A stretch of DNA of 64,000 nt from CAMLJR01 sp964631955 (GCA_964631955.1 CAZWBA010000006.1:111175-175174), one strand, 5' to 3'. Shown: positions 18,819 to 27,863, counted from the first letter of the stretch. A program made the numbers and translations. Notes: generated from the sequence alone by a model not told the origin.

Positions 18819-18852
18819 AGTGTCCATGTGTCGCCAGTGTCCATGTGTCGCG
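18819..18852. repeat. Short tandem duplication, 2 x 17 bp (gspK-gspL gap)
   Basis: AGTGTCCATGTGTCGCC followed at once by the same sequence with one change at the last base. It lies just upstream of the gspL start. One of several such duplications in this window. Confidence 0.85.
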
Positions 18853-18941
18853 AGCTTCGCTTGTGCGCGCCTTGATTATCGCTATGCGCTCTTGCCGCGT
18901 CCGTCAGCTGTCACCGCGTTTTCCGCTCGATCAGTGTGTTA

Positions 18942-19934
18942 TCAGGGTGCTGATTGCTGAAGCTCCAGGTCATCGATGAGCGGGCTGCGCACGCGACTGA
19001 GCACTGCAATTTCCACCTGGTTCGCGTTGTTGCGCCGGCGCTCGAGCACGGTGCGAATGCGCTGCCAGCGATTCGCGTAATTGACCGTGACCACCACTTC
19101 AAAATAATTCGAATTCACCGTGGCCGCACCGCTGCCAACGCCAGGCACTTCCGCGACATCGCGATAGCCGCCCGTCTTTTGTCTCGCGACAATCTGCGCC
19201 GCCTGTGCAGCGCTAAGTGTAGAAGAAATCGATCGCAATACGATCTCGTCGGCAGTATTGACGTTGATCGCGGCGGACTGCGATGACTCCGCCGTTGCGT
19301 TGAACGGCAGGACCGTCACGTGCGGCGCGAGTTTGGCATAATCCTGCGGCTGCATCGAGTTCAAAAGCCGCAGCGCGCTGATATCGGTTTCGGGGCGAGC
19401 CGCCGTCTGATAATCGGCGTAATCGGCATCCTCCGCGCCATTGGCCGAACGGTTCTGATCGCGGTCGATCCAGTCGAGCCATAAGAATGCGTAATTCGGA
19501 TTGAGCTGCAGATTTCCGAGCAGGCGCTGGAATTGTTCGAGCGCCAGACCATTCGTTTGCACACCCTGCGCATCGGCCACCAGGCTATTGAGATTGAAGC
19601 GCGCCTGTAAATCGCTGATTTCGATTTTCATCGAACCGTCGTCGATTTCGAACGGCTGCTGATCTTTCGCCAGCGCCCACGGCTCATCCAGCGTATCGAC
19701 ATTGCCGTGGCCGCCGGTGACATCCTTCGCAAGCAGCTGCCGCGCGTATGCCTCGCCGCCGAGCGCATAGTAATACGCCTGCCGGGTTTCGATCAGATTG
19801 CCCACGCTGCGCACATCGAGCTGGCTGCGCCGCAGCATCTGCGTCGCGATCACCGCGATCAGCACGAAGACGAGCATCACGGTGATCAAGGCCACGCCGC
19901 GCTGCTTTTTATTATTCGCACGAAGGATCACCAT
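18942..19934 (-). CDS. gspK: Type II secretion minor pseudopilin GspK
   Basis: 330 residues. The prepilin-type leader KKQRG/VALITVMLVFV is cut after Gly about residue 13. The usual Glu at +5 is replaced by Thr, as is normal for GspK. A large alpha-helical globular domain follows (FNLNSLVADAQGV, LLGNLQLNP, WLDWIDRDQNRS, then helix-hairpin-helix-like INVNTADEIVLRSI). GspK caps the pseudopilus with GspI and GspJ. It overlaps gspJ by 7 bp. Confidence 0.95.
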   Translation of the reverse strand: MVILRANNKKQRGVALITVMLVFVLIAVIATQMLRRSQLDVRSVGNLIETRQAYYYALGGEAYARQLLAKDVTGGHGNVDTLDEPWALAKDQQPFEIDDGSMKIEISDLQARFNLNSLVADAQGVQTNGLALEQFQRLLGNLQLNPNYAFLWLDWIDRDQNRSANGAEDADYADYQTAARPETDISALRLLNSMQPQDYAKLAPHVTVLPFNATAESSQSAAINVNTADEIVLRSISSTLSAAQAAQIVARQKTGGYRDVAEVPGVGSGAATVNSNYFEVVVTVNYANRWQRIRTVLERRRNNANQVEIAVLSRVRSPLIDDLELQQSAP

Positions 19935-20593
19935 AATTTATAGGTCCGCGTCACCGAACTGCCTTCCTTGAACGCGAACTCGAATTGCACTGCCAGCGGC
20001 GCTTCGGTGCCACCCATGATCGGCCAGCTCGGTTGCGGCCCCTCCCGCGTCAATACCGCAACGCTCAGACGGGTGATATCGGGCAGAACGATTTGAATCT
20101 GCGCCTGGGCTTTATCGCCCGAACCATCGAGCATCGGCCACGTGTATCGCAGTAAATAAGAACGCTCGTCCTGATAATGCGGGCTGTCAGTTTTTTCGGC
20201 ATCGGGATGCGGACCCACCGCGTACGCGACGCGCTGCATCGAGCTGCGCGGCAAACCGAGCGGATTGGCGCGGCCGCCGCGCGTGAATTGCAGCGGTAAG
20301 TCGCCGTCGTTCTGCACGCGCAAATAATTGTCGGGAACGATGGTGCCGCCGGCATCGCGCACATCGCGTTTCACCAATTGCTCCACATCCTGCTGTAACA
20401 GCCAGAACGCGCGATTGATGGAGCGCATGTGTTCGCTGCGCAGGGCAACGCGCTCGTCGGCCTGCATCACCGAGCTCAGCACGCGATAACTCGCCACGCC
20501 GATCAACGCAAAAATGCTGATCGCCACCAGCACTTCCATCAGCGTGAAACCGGTTTCAGCGGTGCGCAGTGCAGGCAGCGGGCGTCGCATCAA
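19928..20593 (-). CDS. gspJ: Type II secretion minor pseudopilin GspJ
   Basis: 221 residues. The type IV prepilin leader TAETG/FTLMEVLVAISIF has the conserved Glu at +5, followed by the GspJ body (RAFWLLQQDVEQLVKRDVRD, then RVAYAVGPHP). It is part of the pseudopilus tip complex GspI-J-K. It overlaps gspI by 4 bp and gspK by 7 bp, indicating coupled translation. Confidence 0.95.
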   Translation of the reverse strand: MMRRPLPALRTAETGFTLMEVLVAISIFALIGVASYRVLSSVMQADERVALRSEHMRSINRAFWLLQQDVEQLVKRDVRDAGGTIVPDNYLRVQNDGDLPLQFTRGGRANPLGLPRSSMQRVAYAVGPHPDAEKTDSPHYQDERSYLLRYTWPMLDGSGDKAQAQIQIVLPDITRLSVAVLTREGPQPSWPIMGGTEAPLAVQFEFAFKEGSSVTRTYKLW

Positions 20594-20961
20594 TAGCGCC
20601 CCCGGTACGCCGTCAGCGTGATCAGCGCTGCTGCATTGTCATCCTGTTCTGCCGGTGCGACGCTGACGTCGATTTTGCGCATGAGCGGATCGGGCGTCGC
20701 CTGCACCTCGGTCAGCACGCGCCAGCTTTTTCCGTCGTGCGCGTGCTCCTGTTCGACGCGTCCGATCGGCGGCCACTGTTCCTGCGCCAGCGTCAGCGTG
20801 AGCACATCGTCGGCGATCCACAGCGCGGTCGATTTCAGCTCCAGTGTTTGCTGCTGTCTGATATTGAGATGTGTCTGCCGCAAAACCGCTGCGGCCGACA
20901 ACGCCAGAATCGCCAGCGCAACCAGGACCTCCAGCAAGGTGAAGCCGCGTGCGCGCCGCAT
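20590..20961 (-). CDS. gspI: Type II secretion minor pseudopilin GspI
   Basis: 123 residues. The leader MRRARG/FTLLEVLVALAIL has Glu at +5. The compact body contains ALWIADDVLTLTLAQEQWP and WRVLTEVQATPD, matching the GspI family. It initiates tip assembly in characterised systems. Its start overlaps the gspH stop by 1 bp. Confidence 0.95.
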   Translation of the reverse strand: MRRARGFTLLEVLVALAILALSAAAVLRQTHLNIRQQQTLELKSTALWIADDVLTLTLAQEQWPPIGRVEQEHAHDGKSWRVLTEVQATPDPLMRKIDVSVAPAEQDDNAAALITLTAYRGRY

Positions 20962-21629
20962 CAGCTGCGCCCCTTCGCGGCAGTTTCAGCCGACGCAGCG
21001 GAGTTCACGTCGAGCGCAACCGGGTTCAAACCATCGCTGTGCAATGAAATCATCGCTGCGGGTTTATTCGCGTTTTCGCTCTGCGTGCGCAGAATCAATC
21101 TGAATGGCGTCACTTCGCCGCTCGATAAAATCAAAATGGACGGGCGTAACTGTTCGTCGTCGCTGCGCTGTGCCAGTGATTTGATGCGCTCGATCAGCTG
21201 CGGATCGACCTCGCTGCCATCGAGCGAGAACTCCAGCGCATAGGGCTCGGGAAATGTATGTTCGGCAAGCCCGCCCAGCTTGGGCGTCTGCCATTGCTTC
21301 GTTTCGGGATCGAAGACGACGAAGCGATAACCTTCGTCATCGAGCACCACGCCGATCTCGATACCGCGCATCACGGCTTCATCGGCGGCAGCATTGAGAA
21401 CCACGGCAAAATCGGAGGCTTCGCGACGCAATTTCTGTTGCGAGGAATCCTGAAAGGAAAACACCAGCATCGCCGCCATCGCGGCGACGATGACGAGCGT
21501 TACCAGTATTTCGAGCAGCGTGAATCCGCCGGTAAGCCGTCGATGATATCGCCAAGTAGGGGCGCTGCTCGCCGCGCCCGCCTGAACGCGGAGGAAGTGC
21601 GTCCTTTGTAAACGATACAAATTGCGCAA
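20961..21629 (-). CDS. gspH: Type II secretion minor pseudopilin GspH
   Basis: About 222 residues if translation starts at the TTG at 21629, one base after the gspG stop; AGGA in the last gspG codons is a suitable ribosome-binding site. No ATG lies between that point and the prepilin motif; the next ATG upstream (21656) is inside gspG. The leader ending TGG/FTLLEILVTLVIV is therefore unusually long (about 40 residues). The body has AAADEAVMRGIEIGVVLDD, typical of GspH. The family is certain; the start is not. Confidence 0.88.
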   Translation of the reverse strand: MRNLYRLQRTHFLRVQAGAASSAPTWRYHRRLTGGFTLLEILVTLVIVAAMAAMLVFSFQDSSQQKLRREASDFAVVLNAAADEAVMRGIEIGVVLDDEGYRFVVFDPETKQWQTPKLGGLAEHTFPEPYALEFSLDGSEVDPQLIERIKSLAQRSDDEQLRPSILILSSGEVTPFRLILRTQSENANKPAAMISLHSDGLNPVALDVNSAASAETAAKGRS

Positions 21630-21630
21630 A

Positions 21631-22074
21631 TTATTCCTGCGACCAGTTGCCCACATCGGCATCGTAATTCTCGCCGCCTTCGCGGCCATCGGCACCGAAG
21701 GAATATAAATCGTACGGGCGCCCTTCCTGTCCCGGACTGACATATTGATAAGCATTGCCCCACGGATCTTTCGGCAATTGTTTTTTCTTGAGATAACCTT
21801 CGGGATTCCAGTTTTTCGGCTCGGGCTGGCCGCCCGGTTTGGCGATGAGCGCCTCCAGCCCCTGATCGGTACTCGGATACGCATGGTTGTCGAGCCGATA
21901 CATTTCGAGCGATTGTTCAATCGTCGCGATATCGGTTTTCGCTGCGGTGACGCGTGCCTTATCGACGCGGCCGAGCACATTCGGCGCCACCAGTCCGATC
22001 AGAATCCCGATGATCACCACGACCACCATGATTTCGATCAGAGTAAAGCCTCGCTGCTTCAGTAATTTATTCAT
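21631..22074 (-). CDS. gspG: Type II secretion major pseudopilin GspG
   Basis: 147 residues. The start at 22074 (MNKLLKQRG/FTLIEIMVVVV) follows GGGAGAA at a good distance; an upstream ATG at 22092 would add six residues. Processing after Gly exposes Phe with Glu at +5. The family hallmarks MYRLDNHAYPSTDQGLEAL and LPKDPWGNAYQY are present. GspG polymerises into the pseudopilus that drives substrates through the secretin. A prepilin peptidase (gspO/pilD) is needed but is not in the window. Confidence 0.97.
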   Translation of the reverse strand: MNKLLKQRGFTLIEIMVVVVIIGILIGLVAPNVLGRVDKARVTAAKTDIATIEQSLEMYRLDNHAYPSTDQGLEALIAKPGGQPEPKNWNPEGYLKKKQLPKDPWGNAYQYVSPGQEGRPYDLYSFGADGREGGENYDADVGNWSQE

Positions 22075-22092
22075 GTGACTTCTCCCACGCAT

Positions 22093-23319
22093 CTATACCA
22101 ACTGGTTCAAACTGAAAATCGGCTGCAATATCGCAATCACGATCAGCAGTACGGCCATCCCCATCACCAGCAACATCATCGGCTCGAAAATGCCGAGAAT
22201 CGTCGACACGATATTGTCGAATTCACGCTGCTGGCTCGACGCCACACGTTCGAGCATCGTATCGAGCGAGCCGCTCATCTCGCCGCTCGCGATCATCGAA
22301 ATCATCATCGGTGGAAAATAACTGCATTGTTCAAGCGCACGATTGAGCGCACTGCCCTCTTTCACTTGCTGCGTCGCCACTTCGACGGCGCCTTTCAGCC
22401 AGGTATTCGATAACACCGCGGCACCGATACCGAGCGCTTCGACGAGCGGCACGCCGCTGCTGGTCAGAATACTCAGCGTGCTGGCGAAACGCGCGGTATT
22501 GCTCCCGCGACTCAATCGCCCCAGCAACGGCAACTGCAGCAGTTTTCGATCCCAGCGCAAGCGCAGTTCTTCATTGCGCAGCGCGTAGCGCACCCCAAAA
22601 GCCGCAGCGACAATCACCGCCAGTGCGACCAATCCCCAGTGCGTGATGAAATAACTCAGGCCGATCAGACCGCGCGTGAGCATGGGCAATTCCTGCCCCT
22701 GCCCGGCGATCACATCAACCACCTTGGGCACGACGAAGGTCATCAGACCGGCGACGATTCCCACGGCAACGATCAGCAACAGCGATGGGTACAACAACGC
22801 GAGTTGAACTTTCTGACGCGAGGCGTGCGCGTTTTCGCTGTAATCCGCCAGTTTGCCGAGCACGAGATCGAGATGCCCGGAATGCTCGCCGGCGGCCACG
22901 GTCGCACGGTACAGATCGGGAAATGCGGCGGGAAATTCCGCCATGCTGCTCGCCAGCGAATGACCTTCGAGCACTTTCGAGCGCACCGATAACACGATAT
23001 TCGCAACTTTCTGTTTTTCGGCCTGCCGGCTCACCGCGCCGAGCGCTTCTTCGAGCGGCATCGCCGCCTGCAGCAGTGTTGCAAGCTGGCGCGTAATCAA
23101 TGCGAGTTCGGAAACTTTCAGCGAAGGGCCGCCGAGCGTGAATCGGGCCGAGCCGCTTTTCGCACGCTGCGTGGAAGGTTTTACCGCCGGTTCGATCCGT
23201 AAGGGCGCCAGGCCTTTATCGCGCAACAGCTGGCGCACCTGCCGCGAGCTATCGGCCTCGAGCACACCGCGCTGCTCTCTGCCAGCGGCGTCGAGCGCGG
23301 CAAACATGAATGCCGCCAT
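22093..23319 (-). CDS. gspF: Type II secretion inner-membrane protein GspF
   Basis: 408 residues with two repeated T2SSF domains (about 70-195 and 275-400) and three membrane segments, the last two near residues 170-190 and 375-400. Markers include LALITRQLATLLQAAMPLEE (about 72), the matching ARFASTLSILTSSGVPLVEA (about 275), and GEMSGSLDTMLERVA. It forms the platform core contacting GspE and GspL. It ends 18 bp before gspG, with an 83-bp gap to gspE. Confidence 0.96.
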   Translation of the reverse strand: MAAFMFAALDAAGREQRGVLEADSSRQVRQLLRDKGLAPLRIEPAVKPSTQRAKSGSARFTLGGPSLKVSELALITRQLATLLQAAMPLEEALGAVSRQAEKQKVANIVLSVRSKVLEGHSLASSMAEFPAAFPDLYRATVAAGEHSGHLDLVLGKLADYSENAHASRQKVQLALLYPSLLLIVAVGIVAGLMTFVVPKVVDVIAGQGQELPMLTRGLIGLSYFITHWGLVALAVIVAAAFGVRYALRNEELRLRWDRKLLQLPLLGRLSRGSNTARFASTLSILTSSGVPLVEALGIGAAVLSNTWLKGAVEVATQQVKEGSALNRALEQCSYFPPMMISMIASGEMSGSLDTMLERVASSQQREFDNIVSTILGIFEPMMLLVMGMAVLLIVIAILQPIFSLNQLV

Positions 23320-23402
23320 ATCAGATCCCCCGCCTCAAACAACCCGGCTTCGACAATCGCAAACGCTTCTTCACGGTCAACTGTTGCTCATTCCTCAGTC
23401 GC

Positions 23403-24881
23403 TCACTCTTCCTGCGTCGCGCGCAAAACTTCTTCGATCGTGGTGATGCCTTCGCGCACGCGCTGGATACCATCGTCGCGAATACTGCGCGAGTGCGCCC
23501 GCACCGCCTGCAAAATGGATTCTTCGGACGCCTGCTCGTGAATCATCTGGCGCACGCTTTCATCGACGACAAGCAATTCATAAATACCCGTGCGTCCGCG
23601 ATAACCCATGTTGTTGCACTGCGCACAACCTTTCGCGTGATAGATCGGCATATCGCTGCGCAGGCCCAGCGCCTGCTCCATCGGCGTCGGTTTGCGCGCT
23701 TCCTTGCAGTGCGGACACAACACACGCACCAGTCGCTGGGCGAGCACACCGAGCAAACTCGACGCGAGCAAAAACGGCTCGATGCCCATATCGCGCAAAC
23801 GCGTGATCGCGCCGACCGCAGAATTCGTGTGCAGCGTCGATAGCACCAGATGTCCGGTCAGACTCGCCTGCACACCGATTTCCGCCGTTTCCTTATCGCG
23901 AATTTCGCCGACCATCACCACATCGGGATCCTGCCGCAGCATCGCGCGCAGACCGCGCGCAAAGGTCATATCGGCTTTTACATTCACCTGCGTCTGGCCG
24001 ATGCCTTCGATGTTGTATTCGATCGGATCCTCGACGGTGAGAATATTGCGTGTCTGATCGTTGATTTCGGAAAGGCCGGCGTAGAGCGTGGTCGATTTAC
24101 CCGAGCCGGTCGGTCCTGTGACCAACAAAATGCCGTGCGGGCGCAGCAATAAATCGGTGAGCTGCCTGCGCAGATTTTCGGGCATGCCGAGCGCGACCAG
24201 ATTCAATCGGCCCGCTTCCTTATCGAGCAGCCGCATGACCACCCGTTCGCCCGCGCTGGACGGCATCGTCGACACACGGATATCGATTTCACGACCGCCG
24301 ACCTTGAGCGAAATGCGGCCATCCTGCGGCACGCGCTTTTCGGCGATATCGAGTTTCGCCATCACCTTGATACGTGAAACCAGTAGCGGCGCGAGTTCGC
24401 GTTTGGGCTGCACGACTTCGCGCAGCACGCCGTCGACGCGAAAGCGCACGACGAGACGGCGCTCGAATGTTTCGAGATGAATATCCGATGCGTTCTGTTT
24501 GATGGCTTCGGTGAGCAGCGCGTTGATCAGGCGGATGATCGGCGCATCGTTTTCCTTTTCGAGCAGGTCTTCGGTTTCAGGCACCGAGTTGGCGATGCTT
24601 GCGAGATCCATTTCGCCGCCGAGGTCTTCGACCATCTGCATGGTTGCGCTGGAATCGCGCTGATACGCGAGGGCGAGTTCGCGATCGAACTGCTCGTCGC
24701 TGAGCGCGCGGCATTCGAACGGCGCCTGCAGGATGCGCGCAACTTCGGCCAGCGCCTGCGGAGTCGTATCCGGGCGATGACAAATCACCAGCACCTCGGC
24801 CTGCGGATCGAGAAAAACGCCAAAACGCCGCGCAAAACTGAACGGCAGTGTCGTCGGGGACTGCGCTGCTTGCGTCTGCAT
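23403..24881 (-). CDS. gspE: Type II secretion ATPase GspE
   Basis: 492 residues. The start at 24881 is chosen because CAGGAGA lies just upstream; an earlier ATG at 24920 lacks such a site. It has N-terminal GspE domains, Walker A GPTGSGKSTT (about 252), an Asp box and Walker B (VVMVGEIRDKETAEI, about 315), a His box (LSTLHTNSA), and a four-cysteine zinc site CPHC...CAQC (about 384-420). It powers pseudopilus assembly. It is first gene of the leftward gsp operon and divergent from gspC. Confidence 0.96.
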   Translation of the reverse strand: MQTQAAQSPTTLPFSFARRFGVFLDPQAEVLVICHRPDTTPQALAEVARILQAPFECRALSDEQFDRELALAYQRDSSATMQMVEDLGGEMDLASIANSVPETEDLLEKENDAPIIRLINALLTEAIKQNASDIHLETFERRLVVRFRVDGVLREVVQPKRELAPLLVSRIKVMAKLDIAEKRVPQDGRISLKVGGREIDIRVSTMPSSAGERVVMRLLDKEAGRLNLVALGMPENLRRQLTDLLLRPHGILLVTGPTGSGKSTTLYAGLSEINDQTRNILTVEDPIEYNIEGIGQTQVNVKADMTFARGLRAMLRQDPDVVMVGEIRDKETAEIGVQASLTGHLVLSTLHTNSAVGAITRLRDMGIEPFLLASSLLGVLAQRLVRVLCPHCKEARKPTPMEQALGLRSDMPIYHAKGCAQCNNMGYRGRTGIYELLVVDESVRQMIHEQASEESILQAVRAHSRSIRDDGIQRVREGITTIEEVLRATQEE

Positions 24882-24990
24882 GGAGCCGCTCTCCTGATGA
24901 TTGACCGGGACAGCTGGCAAGCCCGGCGCATTTTTAATCGAAGCCTTCTGGAATCTATTCTAACAGTCGCGCATAAATACTTGTTGTGGC

Positions 24991-24999
24991 TGCTATAAT
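24991..24999 (+). promoter_or_regulatory. Extended -10 promoter element for gspC-gspD2
   Basis: TGCTATAAT, a perfect TATAAT with the TG extension, lies about 53 bp upstream of the gspC start in the gspE/gspC divergent gap. No good -35 hexamer is visible, as is usual for extended -10 promoters. Confidence 0.65.
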
Positions 25000-25051
25000 G
25001 GCTCTTACCTCGGGCGCACTCAAGAACTGAATAAAATTAGAGGATATCTCC

Positions 25052-25681
25052 TTGCAAGCGGGCCGCTTACCTTTCTGGCGCAGTGCGATTGATCGCCCCC
25101 AGCCGTTCGCGCGGGCGCTCTGCATTGCCGCGGCCGTCATTCTGATCGGCTGGGAAATAGCGCTGGCCGTCTCCACCCAACTGGAAAAACCGACAGCCTC
25201 GCGCAACCGCGCACCGGCCTCGGGCGATATCGCAAACGCCGAACAAATCGCCGCCGCTGAACTTTTCGGGCGCAGCGCCAGCCAGAATGGCAACCTGCCG
25301 CAAACCACGCTGCAGGTCACCCTGCGCGCCATATTTGCAGCGAGCGACCCCGGTGCCGCCAGTGCGGTCATCGAATCGAGCGATGGACGCACGCAGGTGA
25401 TCAAGGTCGGCGGCACCGTCGATGGCTCGACCACACTGCAGGCGGTGCATCCGAACCGCGTGGTGCTGTTACACAATGGCGAGCTGGAGACGCTGTACTT
25501 TCCTGCGCCGCAGGAATCGGCCGATCTTCCGGACCACAGCATGGCCGGCGCACAGGATCCGTCATTACCGAATGCAGCACCGACAGAGACCAGTCTTCCG
25601 GCCGATGCTTCCGCCGAGGAGATCAAGCGAGCCGCGATCCTGCAGCGACTCGAAGAATTGCGGGCGCGCACGCCGCGCTGA
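25052..25681 (+). CDS. gspC: Type II secretion protein GspC (short, no PDZ domain)
   Basis: 209 residues from a TTG start at 25052 preceded by AGAGG. It has a cytoplasmic tail, one membrane segment (about 23-42) and a homology-region domain (about 65-150: AAAELFG, TLQVTLRAIFAA, IKVGGTVDGSTTLQAVHPNRVVL). The C-terminus is a short charged helix (SAEEIKRAAILQRLEELRA) with no PDZ domain, resembling the XcpP type of Pseudomonas. GspC links the inner-membrane platform to the secretin, and gspD2 follows 29 bp downstream. Confidence 0.92.
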   Translation: MQAGRLPFWRSAIDRPQPFARALCIAAAVILIGWEIALAVSTQLEKPTASRNRAPASGDIANAEQIAAAELFGRSASQNGNLPQTTLQVTLRAIFAASDPGAASAVIESSDGRTQVIKVGGTVDGSTTLQAVHPNRVVLLHNGELETLYFPAPQESADLPDHSMAGAQDPSLPNAAPTETSLPADASAEEIKRAAILQRLEELRARTPR

Positions 25682-25710
25682 TCTTGAGCCTTACCAAAGG
25701 ACTAAACGCG

Positions 25711-27762
25711 ATGCTAATTCGCAAACTGAAAATGTCTCACCGGCGGACAGATTCTCGTCCGCATGCGCAGCAGACACTGCTCGCGAGCGCGTTGACCGCA
25801 TTGCTGTTTACGCCGGGCGCATTGCTGGCACCCCTGCTGCTGACAGCCTCGCAGACATTTGCGCAGCCGGAGCCAGCGGCCGCACCCGCTTCATCGGCGT
25901 CCTCGAACGATACCGTGACGATGAACATGCGCGATGCCGATGTGCGTACGCTCATCCAGTGGATCGCCGATCAGACCGGCAAAAATATGATCGTGCATCG
26001 CGACGTGCAGGGTAAGGTGAATGTGCTTTCGGCCAAGCCGGTTACACGCGAAGAGGCCTATCGCATCTTTTTATCGGTGCTGCAGGTGCATGGCTTCGCC
26101 GCCATCGAAAGCGCCGAAGCGGTGAAAATCGTTCCTGCCAGCATCGCCACCCAGGGCGGCGTGCCGCAGCGCCGCTCGGCCACCGACGACATGATCGTGC
26201 AGGTTTTCAAGGTCAATAACGTATCCGCGAACGATATGGCGCAGATGCTCAAACCGCTCGCGAGCAAGGACGCCGTCCTCAATGCCGATTCGAGCACGAA
26301 CATGCTGCTCGTCGCCGATCACGCCGGCAATGTCGATCAGCTGCAGAATCTCGTGGCGAAGCTCGATCGCGCGGGCGCGTCCGAAGTGGAATTCGTGCAA
26401 CTGAAACACGCGAACGCCAAACAGGTGCTGACAAGTTTGAGCACGCTCTTTCCAGCGCAGGGCGCCAGCAACGGTGGCGGCATACCCGGGCAATCCAACG
26501 GCCCCTCATTCAACCTTTCCGCCGATGAACGCTCGAACAGCATTCTGCTCAGCGGCGATCCCGGCAAACGCGCGCAGGTACGTCGCCTCATTCAGCAAAT
26601 GGATTCCGAAATCAGCGGCAGCGGCAATACGCAGGTGCTGTATCTGCAATACGCATCCGCGAAGGAAATCGTGCCGATTTTAAAAAGCATCGCGCAGAGC
26701 GTGCTGAAGGACCAGAAGGACCAGGAAACCAGCTTCAGCATCGAGGCGAGCGAAAGCGCGAACGCCGTGGTGATCAACGCCCCGCCAGGTCTCGCGGATT
26801 CGCTGAAAACAGTCGTGAACAAACTCGATGTGCGGCGCGCGCAGGTGCTTGTCGAAGCGTTGATCGTCGAAGTCAGCAGCGATATCCAGAACGACATCGG
26901 CGTTATCTGGGGCACGGCGAATATCAACAGCCTGAATGGCAGCGGCGGTGTCGCCGGCGTCAATACCCTCGGCAGGCTGGCGCCGATCGGAGCAACCACG
27001 GGCATCACGTCGGATGGCACTGTCGGCGTTATCGCCGCCCCCGGAGCAGGCTTTACGCTGGGCTATTACACCGGCGGAAACCTGCAGGCCGCGATCCGCG
27101 CACTGAGCGCCAACAGCAAGGCCAATATCATCGCCACGCCGACCATCGTCGCGATCGACAATGAAGAAGCCTCCCTGCTCGTCGGCCAGAACGTTCCGCT
27201 CAAGACCGGTCAGCAAACCAGCGCGGCATCGTCGACCACCAATCCATTCGTCACGATCGAGCGCAAGGATATCGGCACCTCCCTGCAAATTACCCCGCGC
27301 ATCAATCAAGGCGACACCCTCACGCTCGATCTCAAACAGAAAGTGGAAAACGTCACCGCCAGCGTCGAGGGCGCGTCCGATATCGTCACCAACAAGCGCG
27401 AAATTTCCACCAAGGTATTGATGCGCGACGACCAGACGCTCGTGCTCGGCGGCCTTATCAGCGATGAGCAAACTGGCAGCAAACAAAAAGTGCCCATTCT
27501 TGGCGACCTGCCTTTGATCGGCAGATTATTCAGCTCCGATAGCACTCAACATAAGAAAAACAATTTGATGGTATTCATTCATCCCGTCATTTTGCGCGAC
27601 GACGAAAGAGCCAAGCAGGTCAGTCAGAAAAATTACGAGTACATGCAGCGCGTGCAGGAAAAATCGCAACAGCCGTCACATGCGACGACGGAGAAAAATC
27701 CGATGCCTCCCGCCAGGATGGAAGACTTCGAAACCTTTTCGCCGGTGCGGGCGAAACCTTGA
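25711..27762 (+). CDS. gspD: Type II secretion secretin GspD, second copy (GspD2)
   Basis: 683 residues. The start at 25711 follows AAAGGAC; an upstream TTG at 25684 is less likely. Signal peptide (cleavage near TFA/QP), N0 domain (MNMRDADVRTLIQWIADQ, about 70-90), N1-N3 repeats (VEFVQLKHANAKQVLTSL, VLYLQYASAKEIVPIL) and secretin core with VPILGDLPLIGRLFSS and NLMVFIHPVILRD. Its pairing with gspC suggests this is the main secretin of the system. It is clearly paralogous to gspD1 at 12368. A strong terminator follows. Confidence 0.95.
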   Translation: MLIRKLKMSHRRTDSRPHAQQTLLASALTALLFTPGALLAPLLLTASQTFAQPEPAAAPASSASSNDTVTMNMRDADVRTLIQWIADQTGKNMIVHRDVQGKVNVLSAKPVTREEAYRIFLSVLQVHGFAAIESAEAVKIVPASIATQGGVPQRRSATDDMIVQVFKVNNVSANDMAQMLKPLASKDAVLNADSSTNMLLVADHAGNVDQLQNLVAKLDRAGASEVEFVQLKHANAKQVLTSLSTLFPAQGASNGGGIPGQSNGPSFNLSADERSNSILLSGDPGKRAQVRRLIQQMDSEISGSGNTQVLYLQYASAKEIVPILKSIAQSVLKDQKDQETSFSIEASESANAVVINAPPGLADSLKTVVNKLDVRRAQVLVEALIVEVSSDIQNDIGVIWGTANINSLNGSGGVAGVNTLGRLAPIGATTGITSDGTVGVIAAPGAGFTLGYYTGGNLQAAIRALSANSKANIIATPTIVAIDNEEASLLVGQNVPLKTGQQTSAASSTTNPFVTIERKDIGTSLQITPRINQGDTLTLDLKQKVENVTASVEGASDIVTNKREISTKVLMRDDQTLVLGGLISDEQTGSKQKVPILGDLPLIGRLFSSDSTQHKKNNLMVFIHPVILRDDERAKQVSQKNYEYMQRVQEKSQQPSHATTEKNPMPPARMEDFETFSPVRAKP

Positions 27763-27783
27763 TATCGCGTTTTCTGCGTACAA

Positions 27784-27812
27784 AAAAAGCCCGGCACTTA
27801 GCCGGGCTTTTT
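27784..27812 (+). terminator. Intrinsic terminator after gspD2
   Basis: AAAAAGCCCGGC / GCCGGGCTTTTT stem (27784-27795 and 27801-27812) with loop ACTTA, about 20 bp after the gspD2 stop. The A-rich left arm would also let it act on the leftward sohB transcript. Confidence 0.93.
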
Positions 27813-27863
27813 ATTGTCCGAAGCGAATATCAGAAGATCAGTCCTGCGCTCGCCGCCATCTAT

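Noticed and set aside
17809..18960. 383-codon open frame on the plus strand opposite gspL
   Set aside because: It lies fully antisense to gspL, which has clear family features; the composition is Arg/His-rich shadow sequence.
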